A stretch of DNA of 64,000 nucleotides. Source: Propionibacteriaceae bacterium (lineage in GTDB: Bacteria > Actinomycetota > Actinomycetes > Propionibacteriales > Propionibacteriaceae). Positions within the stretch are counted from its first letter, which is position 1. Each line of letters starts with the position of its first letter. A program made the translations under genes and the position numbers. Location of the stretch: NCBI GenBank assembly GCA_016717345.1, contig JADKFR010000005.1, positions 62,001 to 126,000 on the forward strand. Direction: 5' to 3'. This document shows positions 1-8,895 of the stretch, piece by piece. The notes below the pieces were generated by a model, which saw only the letters and a program-made list of their open reading frames with translations, was not told where the DNA came from and made no database searches.

Positions 1-490
1 CCTCGGAGTCGTGCATCTCCTGCGCCTTCGTCTGGGCAGCGTCGATGGCTGCCTCCTGGCCGCAGCCCTTCGCCGAGAACGCCCGCTTGGTGACCCCGTT
101 GTAGGTGCGGATGCGTCGCGCGTGCTCCTTCTCGTGCGGTCCGAGCACATCGCGCAGGAAGGCCCGGACCCGCTTCTCCTGGCAGTCGGTCAGCCCGCTC
201 GGTACGTCCGGCATCCCGATTGTCACGTCGACCGAGTACGTCACCTGCAGCGTCGCTGATGCCGAGTAGCACGGGCCGTCCGGACAATCGCAGCCCTTGG
301 CGGGAACGACCTTGACCGGGGAGACCTTGCTGACTCCTCCGTCGTAGTCGCCCCGGGTCTTCCCATGCAGGGACACGTACGCAGCGGAGCCCGCTCCGGA
401 GTATTCGGCCACCAGTTGGCTCACCGCTCGATTGCCCACGGTCTGCTGGAGGGCGATCAGGTCGGCGACCTCGGGAGCAGAGAGGTTCAC
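1..490 (-). CDS. eCIS-associated cargo-like protein with HExxH motif (3' end outside window)
   Basis: The minus-strand frame is open from a GTG at 490 to the left edge, giving 163 residues without the C-terminus. Residues about 6-20 carry LIALQQTVGNRAV, the same LQxxxGNxAV signature found near the N-terminus of the two larger proteins encoded just upstream. The body has CDCPDGPC, then a predicted beta region, then GPHEKEHARRIRTYNG, which contains a HExxH zinc-peptidase-type motif, followed by a helical stretch with another Cys. The HExxH context resembles small predicted metallopeptidases such as DUF922, but I cannot assign the family. No strong ribosome binding site supports the GTG, and the frame stays open a little further upstream, so the start is uncertain. 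Being downstream of the DUF4157 protein and the toxin gene, it is probably another eCIS cargo or accessory protein. Confidence 0.6.
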   Translation of the reverse strand, partial: MNLSAPEVADLIALQQTVGNRAVSQLVAEYSGAGSAAYVSLHGKTRGDYDGGVSKVSPVKVVPAKGCDCPDGPCYSASATLQVTYSVDVTIGMPDVPSGLTDCQEKRVRAFLRDVLGPHEKEHARRIRTYNGVTKRAFSAKGCGQEAAIDAAQTKAQEMHDSE

Positions 491-688
491 CGTCCCAGTT
501 CTGGCAGCGCGGCTTCCCCGGCGGGCACCTTGGCTCGACCCGGACGCGAGCCGACTGCCTTGGCGCGAAGAATGGCCACGCCCCGGTGGACTACCCGCTG
601 GTTACGCCTGTCCATAGCGAAGGGCGAGCAATACGGTTCCAGGGCCTGGCGGGCTGTTGTGGGATACTTTGCCTGCGTTCTGAGCCGA

Positions 689-1015
689 ATGCCGGAGTGG
701 AAGTGGGCACTGAAGATGCCGTTGGCGCTGACGTCTCGTTGCCCGACATGCAACGCTCTCTCCGCATCGTTTGTTCTTTACGAGATCGGTGAATCAGGCC
801 CACGGAGTCCTTCATGTTCGCCGAGGCGTTGGGGACTGTCGACAGCTCGCCTGGTGTACGAGGCCCCGGGCGCAGGGGGCGTCCGTATCATCCCCCCGGA
901 TGAGCTCCCAGAACTTCGGACTGCGCTCATGAGCGGCTCCGCCGCCCTCTCTCTCGTCGTGCCGGACCTCACGCCTGCAACCTGCCCTCGCGGTCATCCC
1001 TTGGCAGGAGACTGA
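689..1015 (+). CDS. hypothetical small Cys-containing protein (CPTC motif)
   Basis: This short plus-strand frame lies between two minus-strand eCIS cargo genes. From the ATG at 689 (alternative ATG at 716) it would encode about 108 residues with RCPTCNALS near the start, one Cys in the middle and TCPRGHPL near the end, so a small zinc-ribbon fold is conceivable. The last 50 codons have the G/C third-position bias expected of coding DNA here; the first part does not, and local GC is lower. There is no clear ribosome binding site. It could be a small accessory or immunity-type gene, or a chance frame. I do not recognise the family, and no minus-strand frame in 491-1038 looks better. Confidence 0.3.
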   Translation: MPEWKWALKMPLALTSRCPTCNALSASFVLYEIGESGPRSPSCSPRRWGLSTARLVYEAPGAGGVRIIPPDELPELRTALMSGSAALSLVVPDLTPATCPRGHPLAGD

Positions 1016-1038
1016 GGTCCGGCCACACACCTTATCGA

Positions 1039-4000
1039 TCACGTGAGGTCGAGCTCCGCCACGGATGCGGGAAGGACGCCCTTGGGCACCGGGATGGCCC
1101 GGGCCATTTTGAGCAGACGCTCCTTCAACTCGTCCACTCGAGCGAGGTCCTCCGGCGTGGCGAGACCCTTCTTCTGGTTCGCCTCGATGCGGCGGATCTC
1201 CTCGTACTCATGATGAGAACCCTTGCCCTTGAACTGCAATGACTCCCTGGTGTGGAACTGAAGCTCCCAAACCTGACCGTTCTGGGACCGAAGTTGAACG
1301 TTGTACCCCCGATACGCACGTTCGTTTGGTTGCCCGATCTTGCCGTCTTGCCACCAGAAATTCTTGTCCTTGGGCTGGCCGCTGCTGTCTTCGACGACCT
1401 TGTGGCCAGCCGACTTCAGAGCAGCGAGAACCAAGTCGTGACCGTTGGCGTACTTGTCGATGGGAGCTGGATCGTGTACCGGAGCACGTCGCCGAGAGCG
1501 CCACCAACCTCCTTGACCTTATGGGGAGCGATGGGGTCTGAGTCCCGGTTGAGCTTGTCGGTGAGTGACTGCGCGTCTTGATCCGGTACTCGTACCCTTG
1601 GAGCGAGCCGCCGTGTGCGGCTGCGAGCGTCCGCACCAGACCAGTGATGGATGGCTCCGCTTCGCGCGCCTTGGTGATGAGCCGTTCCGCCTCCTTGAAC
1701 TGCAATCCCTGGAGCAGGGTCGGAGGAGTCCACTCCTCGGGATTGATTTTCGCCTCGACGCGGAACTTGCCTTCGCCAAGATCGTGCAGCAGAAGCGCCG
1801 CCAGCCGGTGCTTCGACCGGATGGGGGCCAGTTGGGCCTTCACACGTTCGGGAGTGATGTCCTTCTGGTGGAGCACGGCATTGGAGTCGAGGACCGCCTG
1901 GTGCACCGCGGCGCGCTTCTCTGCGTCAGTGCGCTGATCAACGCCGCTCAGCTTGCCTTTCACCCACTTCTTCCCGGCTTCAGCCTTGCCCTTGACCCAG
2001 GCCTTTCCGGCTTCGGCCTTGCCCTTGACCCAGGCCTTGCCCGCCGCCACCTTGGCCTTCACCTTGCCGCTGATCCCCTTGAGGCCGCGGATGATCGGTC
2101 CGGCGAGCTTGAGCCCGGTCTTGATCACGAAGTCGATGGCCTTGGTGACCGGCTTCTGCAGCTTGCTGATGATCTCCCGGATCTTCTCGCCGATCCCGCC
2201 CACGCCGATCACGCTGGCCAGGAAGCCGATCAGGATCGGCACCATCTGACTCAGGACGTCTTCGATCTTGGCGACGACACCGCCGATGTTTCCGCGGACG
2301 ATGTCGGCGACCGAATCGATGATGGTGTTGACGAACTTCATGATTCGAGCGGCGTTGTTGACGAAGAACATCACGATGTCGTAGATCAGCTTGCAGGCCT
2401 TGATGAAGGCCGCTGCCGGGTTGAGCAGGCCGATCAGCCAGGTGATGCCGGCGGTGATGATCTTCGTCACCACGAAGTCCTTCACCTGCTCGAGGATCAT
2501 CTCCTTGATGTCGCCGAGCTTGTCCAGGAGCAGCTGCCACAGGCCGCCCACGCCCTGCTCGCGGACGATCTGGAAGATCTCGACGCCCTTCTCGACCGCC
2601 GTCATCGCGGTCTCGCCGATCTGCTTCACGATCCGGTTGCGGATGTTCGCCCAGGTGAGGCCGAAGATCGAGGCAAGGAATCCGACGATGCCCTTGAGGT
2701 CGAACGACTTCGGCAGCTCGATGCCACCCTCGGCGAGCGCCCCGAAGAGCCAGCTCATCAAGCCCTTGCGAAGATGATCCAGGATGTTGTCCTTGAACCG
2801 GAGGATGCCGCCCTTCACCCCGGCGATCAGGTTCCGCAGGAAGACGATCGGGCGCTTGATGATCTGGCCGACCACCCCGGCCACCCGGGCGAGCACGTTC
2901 CGGAGCATCGCGGCGAGCTCCCGAATCGTGTTGATGATGGCCTTGATCGCGCCGATGACCTTGTCGACGAGCCCCTTGTTCTCGGCCTGCAGGGCCTCGA
3001 TCCGCTCGTCCAGACCCTTCCTGGCCTCGACGTACTTCGTGGCGAGGGTGTCGACGACGGACTCCTGCTTCGCGTCGACGTCCTTCTCCAGCTGGGCGAA
3101 GCTCTGCCCGACCTCCGTCTGGGCCTGCGCACCGACCTTCTTCAGGCTGGCGGGCAGGCTCTGGACGTAGGTGGCGATCTCGGCCTTGCCCGCTGCGATC
3201 CGGCGCTTCGCCGCGCCGAGCTCATTGCCGACGATGTCAGCGACCCGGGAGATGGTCCTGTCCATCTCCATCAGGTAGAGCTCGCGACCGGCGACGTAGA
3301 ACTCGTTGACCTTCGACGGCATCCCGCGGATCTTGTCCCTCAGCCAGCGGTAACCGCCGAGCCAGCCGCCGTACCGGTCCTTCTTGTAGGCCGACATCTT
3401 GGCCGAGACGTAGTTCTCGAACTTGGCCCGGGCGGCCGCCTCGCCCGCATTGAACTCCTTCTCGACCTTGGGGTCGATGCCGTCGAGGGTCTTCTTCACC
3501 TCCGCCTCGGTGGCAGCGAAGATGCCCTGCACCTTCGTGGTGACCTCGGCCCGCTGGGCTTCGTCCTTCGTCTTGGCCTTGCCCTTGTCGGCGACCACCG
3601 CGGCCAGGGCGGACGCCTTGGCCCCCTGCATGCCGGCCACCCCGGCGGCGGTCTGCTCGGAGGCTTGCGCCTTGCCCTGCTGGACGACCTGGGCTTCCTG
3701 CTGGCGGTACTCCTTCGGTGCGGCGTCGGCGTTCGCGGCGGCGGCCTTCTTGTCCGCCACCGCCTGCTGGAAGTCGGGCTCGTTCGACTGTTCGAGCTGG
3801 GACTCGCTGACCTCGCCCTCGGCCATCTCCTGGTTGGCCTGGTGCTTGCCCGCCTCGAGGTTGAGCTGTTCGGCTGGGGCGGGCTTGGGCGCGGCGCCGG
3901 ACGCCGGGATGGCCGCGGCCGGCCCGGGCTGCTCGGGCCCCATGGGGGTGACGGGCTTGGGGACGGCCTTCGACTCGTCGGGAGGGGCTTGGGTGGCGGT

Positions 4001-4990
4001 CTCGATGGCCTTGGCCTGACCCTGCTTGCCCTGGGTGACCAGGCCCTTGATCTCACCCTTGACCTCACCGGCCTTGCCCGAGGACTTGTAGTCGTCCGCC
4101 TCTTTGAGGGTCTTGGGCGACTTGGCCTCGATGGCCGTCTTGACCGCGGCGATGAAGGCCAACTTGTCGAAGGTGCCCGCCTGCTGGGCGTCCATCGCAT
4201 CGATCTTGGCGGCCTTGGCCTGTCCGGCGACGTCACCGGCCGGGGGAAGTGCCGCGTCCTGGGCCTCCTTCGCCTTCGCGGCGGCCCGCGGATGCGAGCG
4301 CTTCGCCTTCGCGAACCCCTTCACCGCGCCTGACACCCGTGCGAACGCGGGGTCGGCTTCGGGGCGGACGGGGGTGGGCGGCACCGGCGGTTGCAGCACG
4401 TCGACGACGGCGGCGGGGATCACCGCCGCCGAGCCACCGCCCGTCGCGGGCGTCCTGGGCACGCCACCCGGCCCCCGCTTGGGAGGCCCGGGGCCCTTGG
4501 CGTTGGCCCTGGCCAGCGGCGATCGGGCCGGCACCGGCTTGGTCGGCGGCACGGGCTTCTTCGGGGCCACCGACCCGGGACCGAAGCCGGTCACCGCAAC
4601 GGCCAGAGCGGCTGCCGGCGGCTTCTGGGCGAGGCCCTCCAGGTCGACCGGGATTCCGACCGCCTTCGCCTCGCGGAGGCCCTTCTCGACGATGCCGACG
4701 TCGGCGCCCTCGCTGCGGACCTGCCCCAGGGCCGCGTCGATGTGGGCCCGTGCCTCCCCGCCTCCGGCGCGGAACCGGCCCATCATCAAGGCGTTGACGG
4801 CGGCGTTGCCCGCGGCGCGCTGCAGGCCGATCACGGCCGCGTCCCGGGGACGGGCGGCGACCCGCAGCCGAGCCCCGACGAGCGCCCGGCTCGTCTCGGC
4901 CCGGTTGGGACCCACCTGCTGACGCACCGCCACCATGACCCCAGACTCTCTACCCACCGCAGTTCCTGATCGAGGCCCACGCCGATCCAC
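1039..4990 (-). CDS. large eCIS cargo protein with C-terminal RelA/SpoT-like toxin domain (two frame breaks)
   Basis: With two single bases restored, this gene encodes about 1,317 residues. GLQRAAGNAAVNAL (about 55-68) is the eCIS cargo signature. An Ala/Pro/Lys-rich low-complexity region covers about 100-480, coiled-coil-like helices about 480-720, hydrophobic helices about 740-950, and a threefold AGKAWVKGKAE repeat about 980-1010. The C-terminal 180 residues match RelA/SpoT-type nucleotidyltransferase toxins: EPSITGL, GYEYRIKT, SLTDKL, DVLRYTI, YRGYNVQL and the hallmark LQFHTRESxxFKxKxxHxxYExxR. As deposited, the frame breaks near 1575 and 1463, both inside this domain; adding one base at each gives a continuous protein ending at 1039. 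Known ToxSAS toxins modify nucleotides or tRNA; the activity here is inferred. The GTG at 4990 begins 15 bases after the preceding stop. An ATG at 4936 is an alternative start. Confidence 0.75.
1461..1578 (-). other. two apparent 1-bp deletions in the toxin domain
   Basis: The frame changes near 1573-1578 (after YRIKT, into AQSLTDKL) and near 1461-1465 (after YTIQLP, into DKYANGHDL). Each is repaired by one extra C in the coding strand, the second in a C run (giving LPIDKY). After both repairs the ORF length from 4990 to 1039 is an exact multiple of three. These may be assembly errors or real inactivation of the toxin. Confidence 0.7.
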
Positions 4991-5004
4991 CCGGACGTGG
5001 CGCC

Positions 5005-5808
5005 TCAGGCCGTGGCCTCCTCCTCCTCTTCGGCGGCGCGCTGGACGAAGAGTCCCTGGACCGGCTCTTCCTCTTCTTCAGCCCGCTGCACGAAGAGTCC
5101 CTGGACCGGCTCTTCCTCTTCCTCGTCCTTCGCCCGTTGCACGAACAGGCCCTGCACTTCTTCCTCCTCCTCAGCCGCGCGCTGCACTGTCGCGCGCTGC
5201 ACGGCCGGGCCGGAGGTGCTGAGGCCCTGCACGGAAGCATCGTGCGACATCACCCGGTCGGCGTTCGCGGCCGCTTCCCGCTCGAAGCGATCCGAGGGGT
5301 CGCTGACCTTGATCCCACCAGGGGCCGACGTTCCGTCCACGGGACCGCTGCGCTGTTGGACGACGTGCGTCAGTTCGTGCGCCAGGGTCGTCCTGCCCTG
5401 GGTGGACGACGGATCGTAGGTGTCCCGCTGGAACACGATGTGCGACCCGACGGTGTAGGCGTGCGCGTTGACCGCCTGGGCCGAGGTCGCGGCGGCCGAG
5501 TCGTCGTGGACGCGGACGTCGGAGAAGTCGTGCCCGAGCCGGCCCTCCATGTCCCGGCGCACATCCGCCGCGAGTGGCCGGCCGGTGGAGTTGACCACGT
5601 CGTGGACGGGCGATCGCTCGTCCTCCATCAGTTGGGCCACAGCCCCGTTGCCGGCCGATCGCTGCAGCCCGAGAAGCGCGTCGGCGTCCAGGGCGTCGGT
5701 GCGGTGCTGCCCCGCCGCCTTCCCGGCCGAGGCTTCCACGTCCCCCTCGAGGCGAGACCCTTTGGGCCGCAAGGTCGCGATCCGCTCGTCGGTCAGATGA
5801 TCATGCAT
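5005..5808 (-). CDS. DUF4157 (eCIS core domain) metallopeptidase-like protein
   Basis: This 267-residue protein has a LLGLQRSAGNGAV segment at about 46-57, then the DUF4157 domain with LGHDFSDVRVH, AYTVGSHIVF and the zinc-site motif LAHELTHVVQQ (HELTH at 144-148). The C-terminus carries VQR-type repeats with acidic runs: the element PVQGLFVQRA recurs about three times, separated by stretches of Glu. DUF4157 proteins are among the commonest accessory proteins of eCIS loci and are usually linked to cargo or associated proteins. The ATG at 5808 is chosen because AGGAGG (5817-5822) lies 8 bases upstream; the frame stays open further upstream without such a site. It precedes the toxin-cargo gene by 14 bases and probably shares its transcript. 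Whether the peptidase is active is not known from sequence. Confidence 0.9.
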   Translation of the reverse strand: MHDHLTDERIATLRPKGSRLEGDVEASAGKAAGQHRTDALDADALLGLQRSAGNGAVAQLMEDERSPVHDVVNSTGRPLAADVRRDMEGRLGHDFSDVRVHDDSAAATSAQAVNAHAYTVGSHIVFQRDTYDPSSTQGRTTLAHELTHVVQQRSGPVDGTSAPGGIKVSDPSDRFEREAAANADRVMSHDASVQGLSTSGPAVQRATVQRAAEEEEEVQGLFVQRAKDEEEEEPVQGLFVQRAEEEEEPVQGLFVQRAAEEEEEATA

Positions 5809-5886
5809 CGGTGATGCCTCCTCTCGGACTCTTGCACTGTGGCACCGACGGGCCCGGAGCGGAAGGAGCCCGCGCGTACACTCCGG

Positions 5887-5900
5887 TGCCCCTTCGGGCA
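5887..5900. repeat. short CTTC-loop hairpin, copy 1
   Basis: TGCCCCTTCGGGCA can fold into a 5-bp stem with a CTTC loop. The identical 14-mer recurs at 8847-8860, in the other non-coding gap of the eCIS arm. This copy lies between the ATPase stop codon and the DUF4157 start, so it could be a weak terminator or a 5' leader element. Confidence 0.35.
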
Positions 5901-5934
5901 ATCCCCCCAGCGGTCGAGAGCGCGACGGCCTTTC

Positions 5935-7965
5935 CTACAGGCCGTCGTAGAACCGTCCGAACTCCCGCTCCAGCACCAGCCGGCCCAGCTTGCGGTACTC
6001 CTGCTCGACCGCTTGGACGAGCAGCCGCATCGTCACCGGGCCGCCTGTGGCGGCGGCCAGGTACGCCGCCGTCGTCGAAGCCGAGCGGATGTTGCCCCCG
6101 GCCAGGTCGAAGGCCTCGGCCAGGAATCCGAAATCCAGATCGTCGGCGACCGGCAACGGCGGAGCCAGGCAGCGCTGCCACAGCGTGAGCCGCAGCGGGG
6201 GTGCGGGCGCCGGGAAGTCGATGATCGTGTCCAGGCGCCGCGTGAACGCCTCGTCGATGTTGGCTCGCAGGTTGGTGGCCAGCACCGCGAGACCGTCGAA
6301 GGTCTCCATTCGCTGGAGGAGGTAGGCGCTCTCGATGTTGGCGTAGCGGTCGTGGGCGTCCTTGACGTCGCTGCGCTTGCCGAAGATCGCGTCGGCCTCG
6401 TCGAAGAACAGGACCGCGTTGACCCCGCTGGCTTCGGCGAAGATGCGCTCCAGGTTCTTCTCGGTCTCGCCGATGTACTTGTCGACCACGGTGGCGAGAT
6501 TCACGGTGTAGAGATCAAGCCCCAGATCGGACGCGATGACTTCCGCCGACATCGTCTTCCCGGTCCCGGAGTCGCCCGCGAACAGGGCGGTCACACCGTG
6601 ACCACGTCCACCCCCGCGGCGCATCCGCCAGTCGGCCAGCACCCGGTCCCGGTGCCGGGCGCGCGCGGCCAGGTCGGTCAGGGCCCGCCGCACCGCCGGG
6701 GTCACCACCAGGTCCTCCCAGCCGACCTCGGGCTCGATCCGGCGGGCCAGGCGTTCCAAGCCCGCGGCATTCTGCGCCCGCACCCCGCTGCGCAGGTCCT
6801 CGGGGGCGATCACCCCGTCGCGCAGCTGGGCTGTCAGGACTGCCGCCTCGATCGCCCGGCGGACCTGGGCCGGCCCGAGCGACAGGTGGCCGGCCACCGC
6901 GGCCGCGTCGAGGCCGGCGGCCGCCTCGCCTCCGACGGCAGCGAGCTGCTGCTCCCACAGCTCCAGGCGGGTGCCGACGCTGAGGACGGGGGCCTCGAGG
7001 GTGAGCGGGCTGACGCTCGACCACTGCGGGTCCCAGGTCGCGGCACCGAACAGCAGCAGGGTGACGCCGGACTCGGTGAGCCAGCGGATCACGTCCGGGT
7101 GGGTGTCGGCCAGTTGTTCGACCGGGCCGGCCACCAGTCCAACGCCGCGCAGCAGGGCTTCCCGGACGGCGAGCCGGGCGATGGCGTGCGGCTCGGGCAG
7201 TCTGGCAAACCGGGCCAGGTCGACCACCAGGGCGCCGATCCCCGCCTCGGCCAGCGCGGCGGTGGCGGCGGCCACCCCACTGCCGACCAGGTGTTGCTTG
7301 AGGTGCACCAGGCGGACGCCGGCAGCCAGCGCCACGGCCAGCTGTTGCGAGAGGGGAGAGCGGAACCCGTCCGCGTCCGCGAGCAGGGAGCGGAGTTCCG
7401 GCTCGGGGGTGTCATCGCCGAGGAGGTGCGCGACCACTCGGTCCGGCACCCGGAGGGCTCGGGTGAGCAGCGGCCGGTCAGGGTCCTCGACCACGATCAG
7501 CCCGTGGCGGACCAGCGGCCGGCTCGCCTCCAGCCGTCCCCGGACGGCGGCAGACAGCCCGGGTGCCCCGGCCAACTGGAGCGCGAGTCCCACGGAAACC
7601 CGGCGCCGGGTGACGTCGTCATTCAGGTAGCCGTAGAACCGTTCGAAGCGGGCGTCCAGATCCGGCATCGCCGCGATCACGAGAAGGTCGACATCCAGCG
7701 GTGTCAGCCCGGCATCCCGGGCCAGCCGGAGCAGACGGGCCTCGGGCCCTGCCGCCTCGTCGAGGGCGACGGTCGGGGCCGGATCGACGGTCATGGCTGA
7801 CCTCGGATCACTGTCGAGAAGGCGGTCGATCACCTCGTCGGTCAGATAGAGCCCGCGGAACGGATCGTCGGGGTCGGGGTCGTCGGCTCGTCGCTCGGCA
7901 ATCAGCATCCGGATCCGCTGTTCGACCAGAGCCGCTCGGCCCAGCAGGTGGCCGAGCGAGTCCAT
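5935..7965 (-). CDS. eCIS-type AAA+ ATPase
   Basis: This 676-residue protein has a long N-terminal region (about 1-420) without a recognised motif and a C-terminal AAA+ module: Walker A GDSGTGKT at about 464-471, Walker B VLFFDEAD at about 517-524, sensor-1 region VLATNLRANID, and an arginine-finger region EAFTRRLD. The architecture matches the ATPases of Afp15/Pvc15 type encoded in eCIS and R-pyocin-like loci, which are thought to help particle assembly or cargo loading. The ATG at 7965 overlaps the stop of the DUF4255 gene (TGATG), which indicates translational coupling. The frame is open upstream, but that part is the DUF4255 gene in another frame. The protein is expected to be cytoplasmic. 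Confidence 0.9.
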   Translation of the reverse strand: MDSLGHLLGRAALVEQRIRMLIAERRADDPDPDDPFRGLYLTDEVIDRLLDSDPRSAMTVDPAPTVALDEAAGPEARLLRLARDAGLTPLDVDLLVIAAMPDLDARFERFYGYLNDDVTRRRVSVGLALQLAGAPGLSAAVRGRLEASRPLVRHGLIVVEDPDRPLLTRALRVPDRVVAHLLGDDTPEPELRSLLADADGFRSPLSQQLAVALAAGVRLVHLKQHLVGSGVAAATAALAEAGIGALVVDLARFARLPEPHAIARLAVREALLRGVGLVAGPVEQLADTHPDVIRWLTESGVTLLLFGAATWDPQWSSVSPLTLEAPVLSVGTRLELWEQQLAAVGGEAAAGLDAAAVAGHLSLGPAQVRRAIEAAVLTAQLRDGVIAPEDLRSGVRAQNAAGLERLARRIEPEVGWEDLVVTPAVRRALTDLAARARHRDRVLADWRMRRGGGRGHGVTALFAGDSGTGKTMSAEVIASDLGLDLYTVNLATVVDKYIGETEKNLERIFAEASGVNAVLFFDEADAIFGKRSDVKDAHDRYANIESAYLLQRMETFDGLAVLATNLRANIDEAFTRRLDTIIDFPAPAPPLRLTLWQRCLAPPLPVADDLDFGFLAEAFDLAGGNIRSASTTAAYLAAATGGPVTMRLLVQAVEQEYRKLGRLVLEREFGRFYDGL

Positions 7966-8777
7966 CAGGAGGTCCTGGTGATGGTCATCCGGCGGCGTCG
8001 CATCGAGATTCGGGACGGGTCGGGGGTGCCTGAGCCGCCGAGGCGCTGGGCGGGCGCACCGGCCCGGGTCATCGCCGCGGGCAGGTCGGCCCCTCCGGTC
8101 GCCGCCGCGTCGCCGTCCGCCGCCGGGGGGCCGGTGTCGGCGGCGACGGGCTGAGCCTCGCCCTGGCCGAAGGTGATGCCGACGTTCTCGGTGCCGGGGA
8201 AGCCGCCGGAGCCGCCGAAGCTGAACCGCGGCAGGGACGTGACCGGCGGTCCCAGGGGGAACTGGAGTCCGGTGTTCACGGGGGCGATGACCACCACATC
8301 GATGGACGGCTTGAGCTCCCCACCCAGCGCCGACCACACGTCCGCGAAGCCGCGATCCTCCGGCGGCGGCAGGCCTACGGTCAGCGGGACCGGCAGCCCG
8401 ATCTCCGCCAGCGGCCCGGACAACAGGTCAGGAGGTAGCGCCTCGTAGCGAAGGAAGGCCCCGAGGAGGGCTGACAGCAAGCGATGTTCGTCCTCGGGCC
8501 GCTGGGTCCACGCCGTGACCAGGTAGGACAGTTTGAGATGTCGCGGCGGCAGGTGGCGTCCGACGATCCGCGTCTGGTCGTCGTTGTACTCGTTGAGCAC
8601 GCCGCGCTCGCGGCGCCGCAGGTCCTCCCGGATGTCGTAGAGGTAGACGTCGACGGTGGGCACCGTGCGCCGCCCGGCCCAGTCCCGGGTCGGCGCGTCG
8701 AAGACCACCTCAACATCACGGATGCCGGTTTCCCGCTCGATGAGGGTGCGCAGCGCCGTGTCCACCTCATAGATCAC
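7965..8777 (-). CDS. DUF4255 (Pvc16-type) protein
   Basis: This 270-residue protein begins VIYEVDTALRTLIERETG and contains VPTVDVYLYDIREDLRRR, LKLSYLVTAWTQ, EDEHRLLSALLGAFLR and a late SALGGELKPSIDVVV segment, all typical of the DUF4255/Pvc16 N-terminal family. In contractile systems Pvc16/Afp16-type proteins cap or terminate the tube and sheath. The C-terminal 70 residues are a Gly/Ala/Pro-rich tail ending in a basic patch. The GTG at 8777 is chosen because family members start right at this motif; the frame continues upstream to 8879 with sequence that looks non-coding. No strong ribosome binding site is visible. The stop overlaps the ATPase start. It diverges from the plus-strand gene at 8896. 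Confidence 0.85.
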   Translation of the reverse strand: MIYEVDTALRTLIERETGIRDVEVVFDAPTRDWAGRRTVPTVDVYLYDIREDLRRRERGVLNEYNDDQTRIVGRHLPPRHLKLSYLVTAWTQRPEDEHRLLSALLGAFLRYEALPPDLLSGPLAEIGLPVPLTVGLPPPEDRGFADVWSALGGELKPSIDVVVIAPVNTGLQFPLGPPVTSLPRFSFGGSGGFPGTENVGITFGQGEAQPVAADTGPPAADGDAAATGGADLPAAMTRAGAPAQRLGGSGTPDPSRISMRRRRMTITRTS

Positions 8778-8846
8778 CCAGCGAGTCTCGCGAACCGCGC
8801 CGGGACAAACCACTCGCCGCCGATCCGTCGAGAGGGCACGCGTCGT

Positions 8847-8860
8847 TGCCCCTTCGGGCA
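8847..8860. repeat. short CTTC-loop hairpin, copy 2
   Basis: This is an exact copy of the 14-mer at 5887-5900. It lies in the 118-bp divergent gap between the DUF4255 gene and the membrane-protein gene at 8896. A shared regulatory role is possible but only inferred. Confidence 0.35.
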
Positions 8861-8895
8861 CCCGCGGGCGAGGAGGCATGGCCTAGGATGCGCTT

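Noticed and set aside
1565..4333. A 922-codon plus-strand frame over the toxin-carrier gene
   Set aside because: It is a Leu/Asp/Gly-rich shadow frame; the minus strand has the LQxxxGNxAV motif, coiled coil and toxin motifs.
5839..7800. A 653-codon plus-strand frame over the AAA+ ATPase gene
   Set aside because: The minus strand contains Walker A and B motifs; the plus-strand translation has no recognisable domain.
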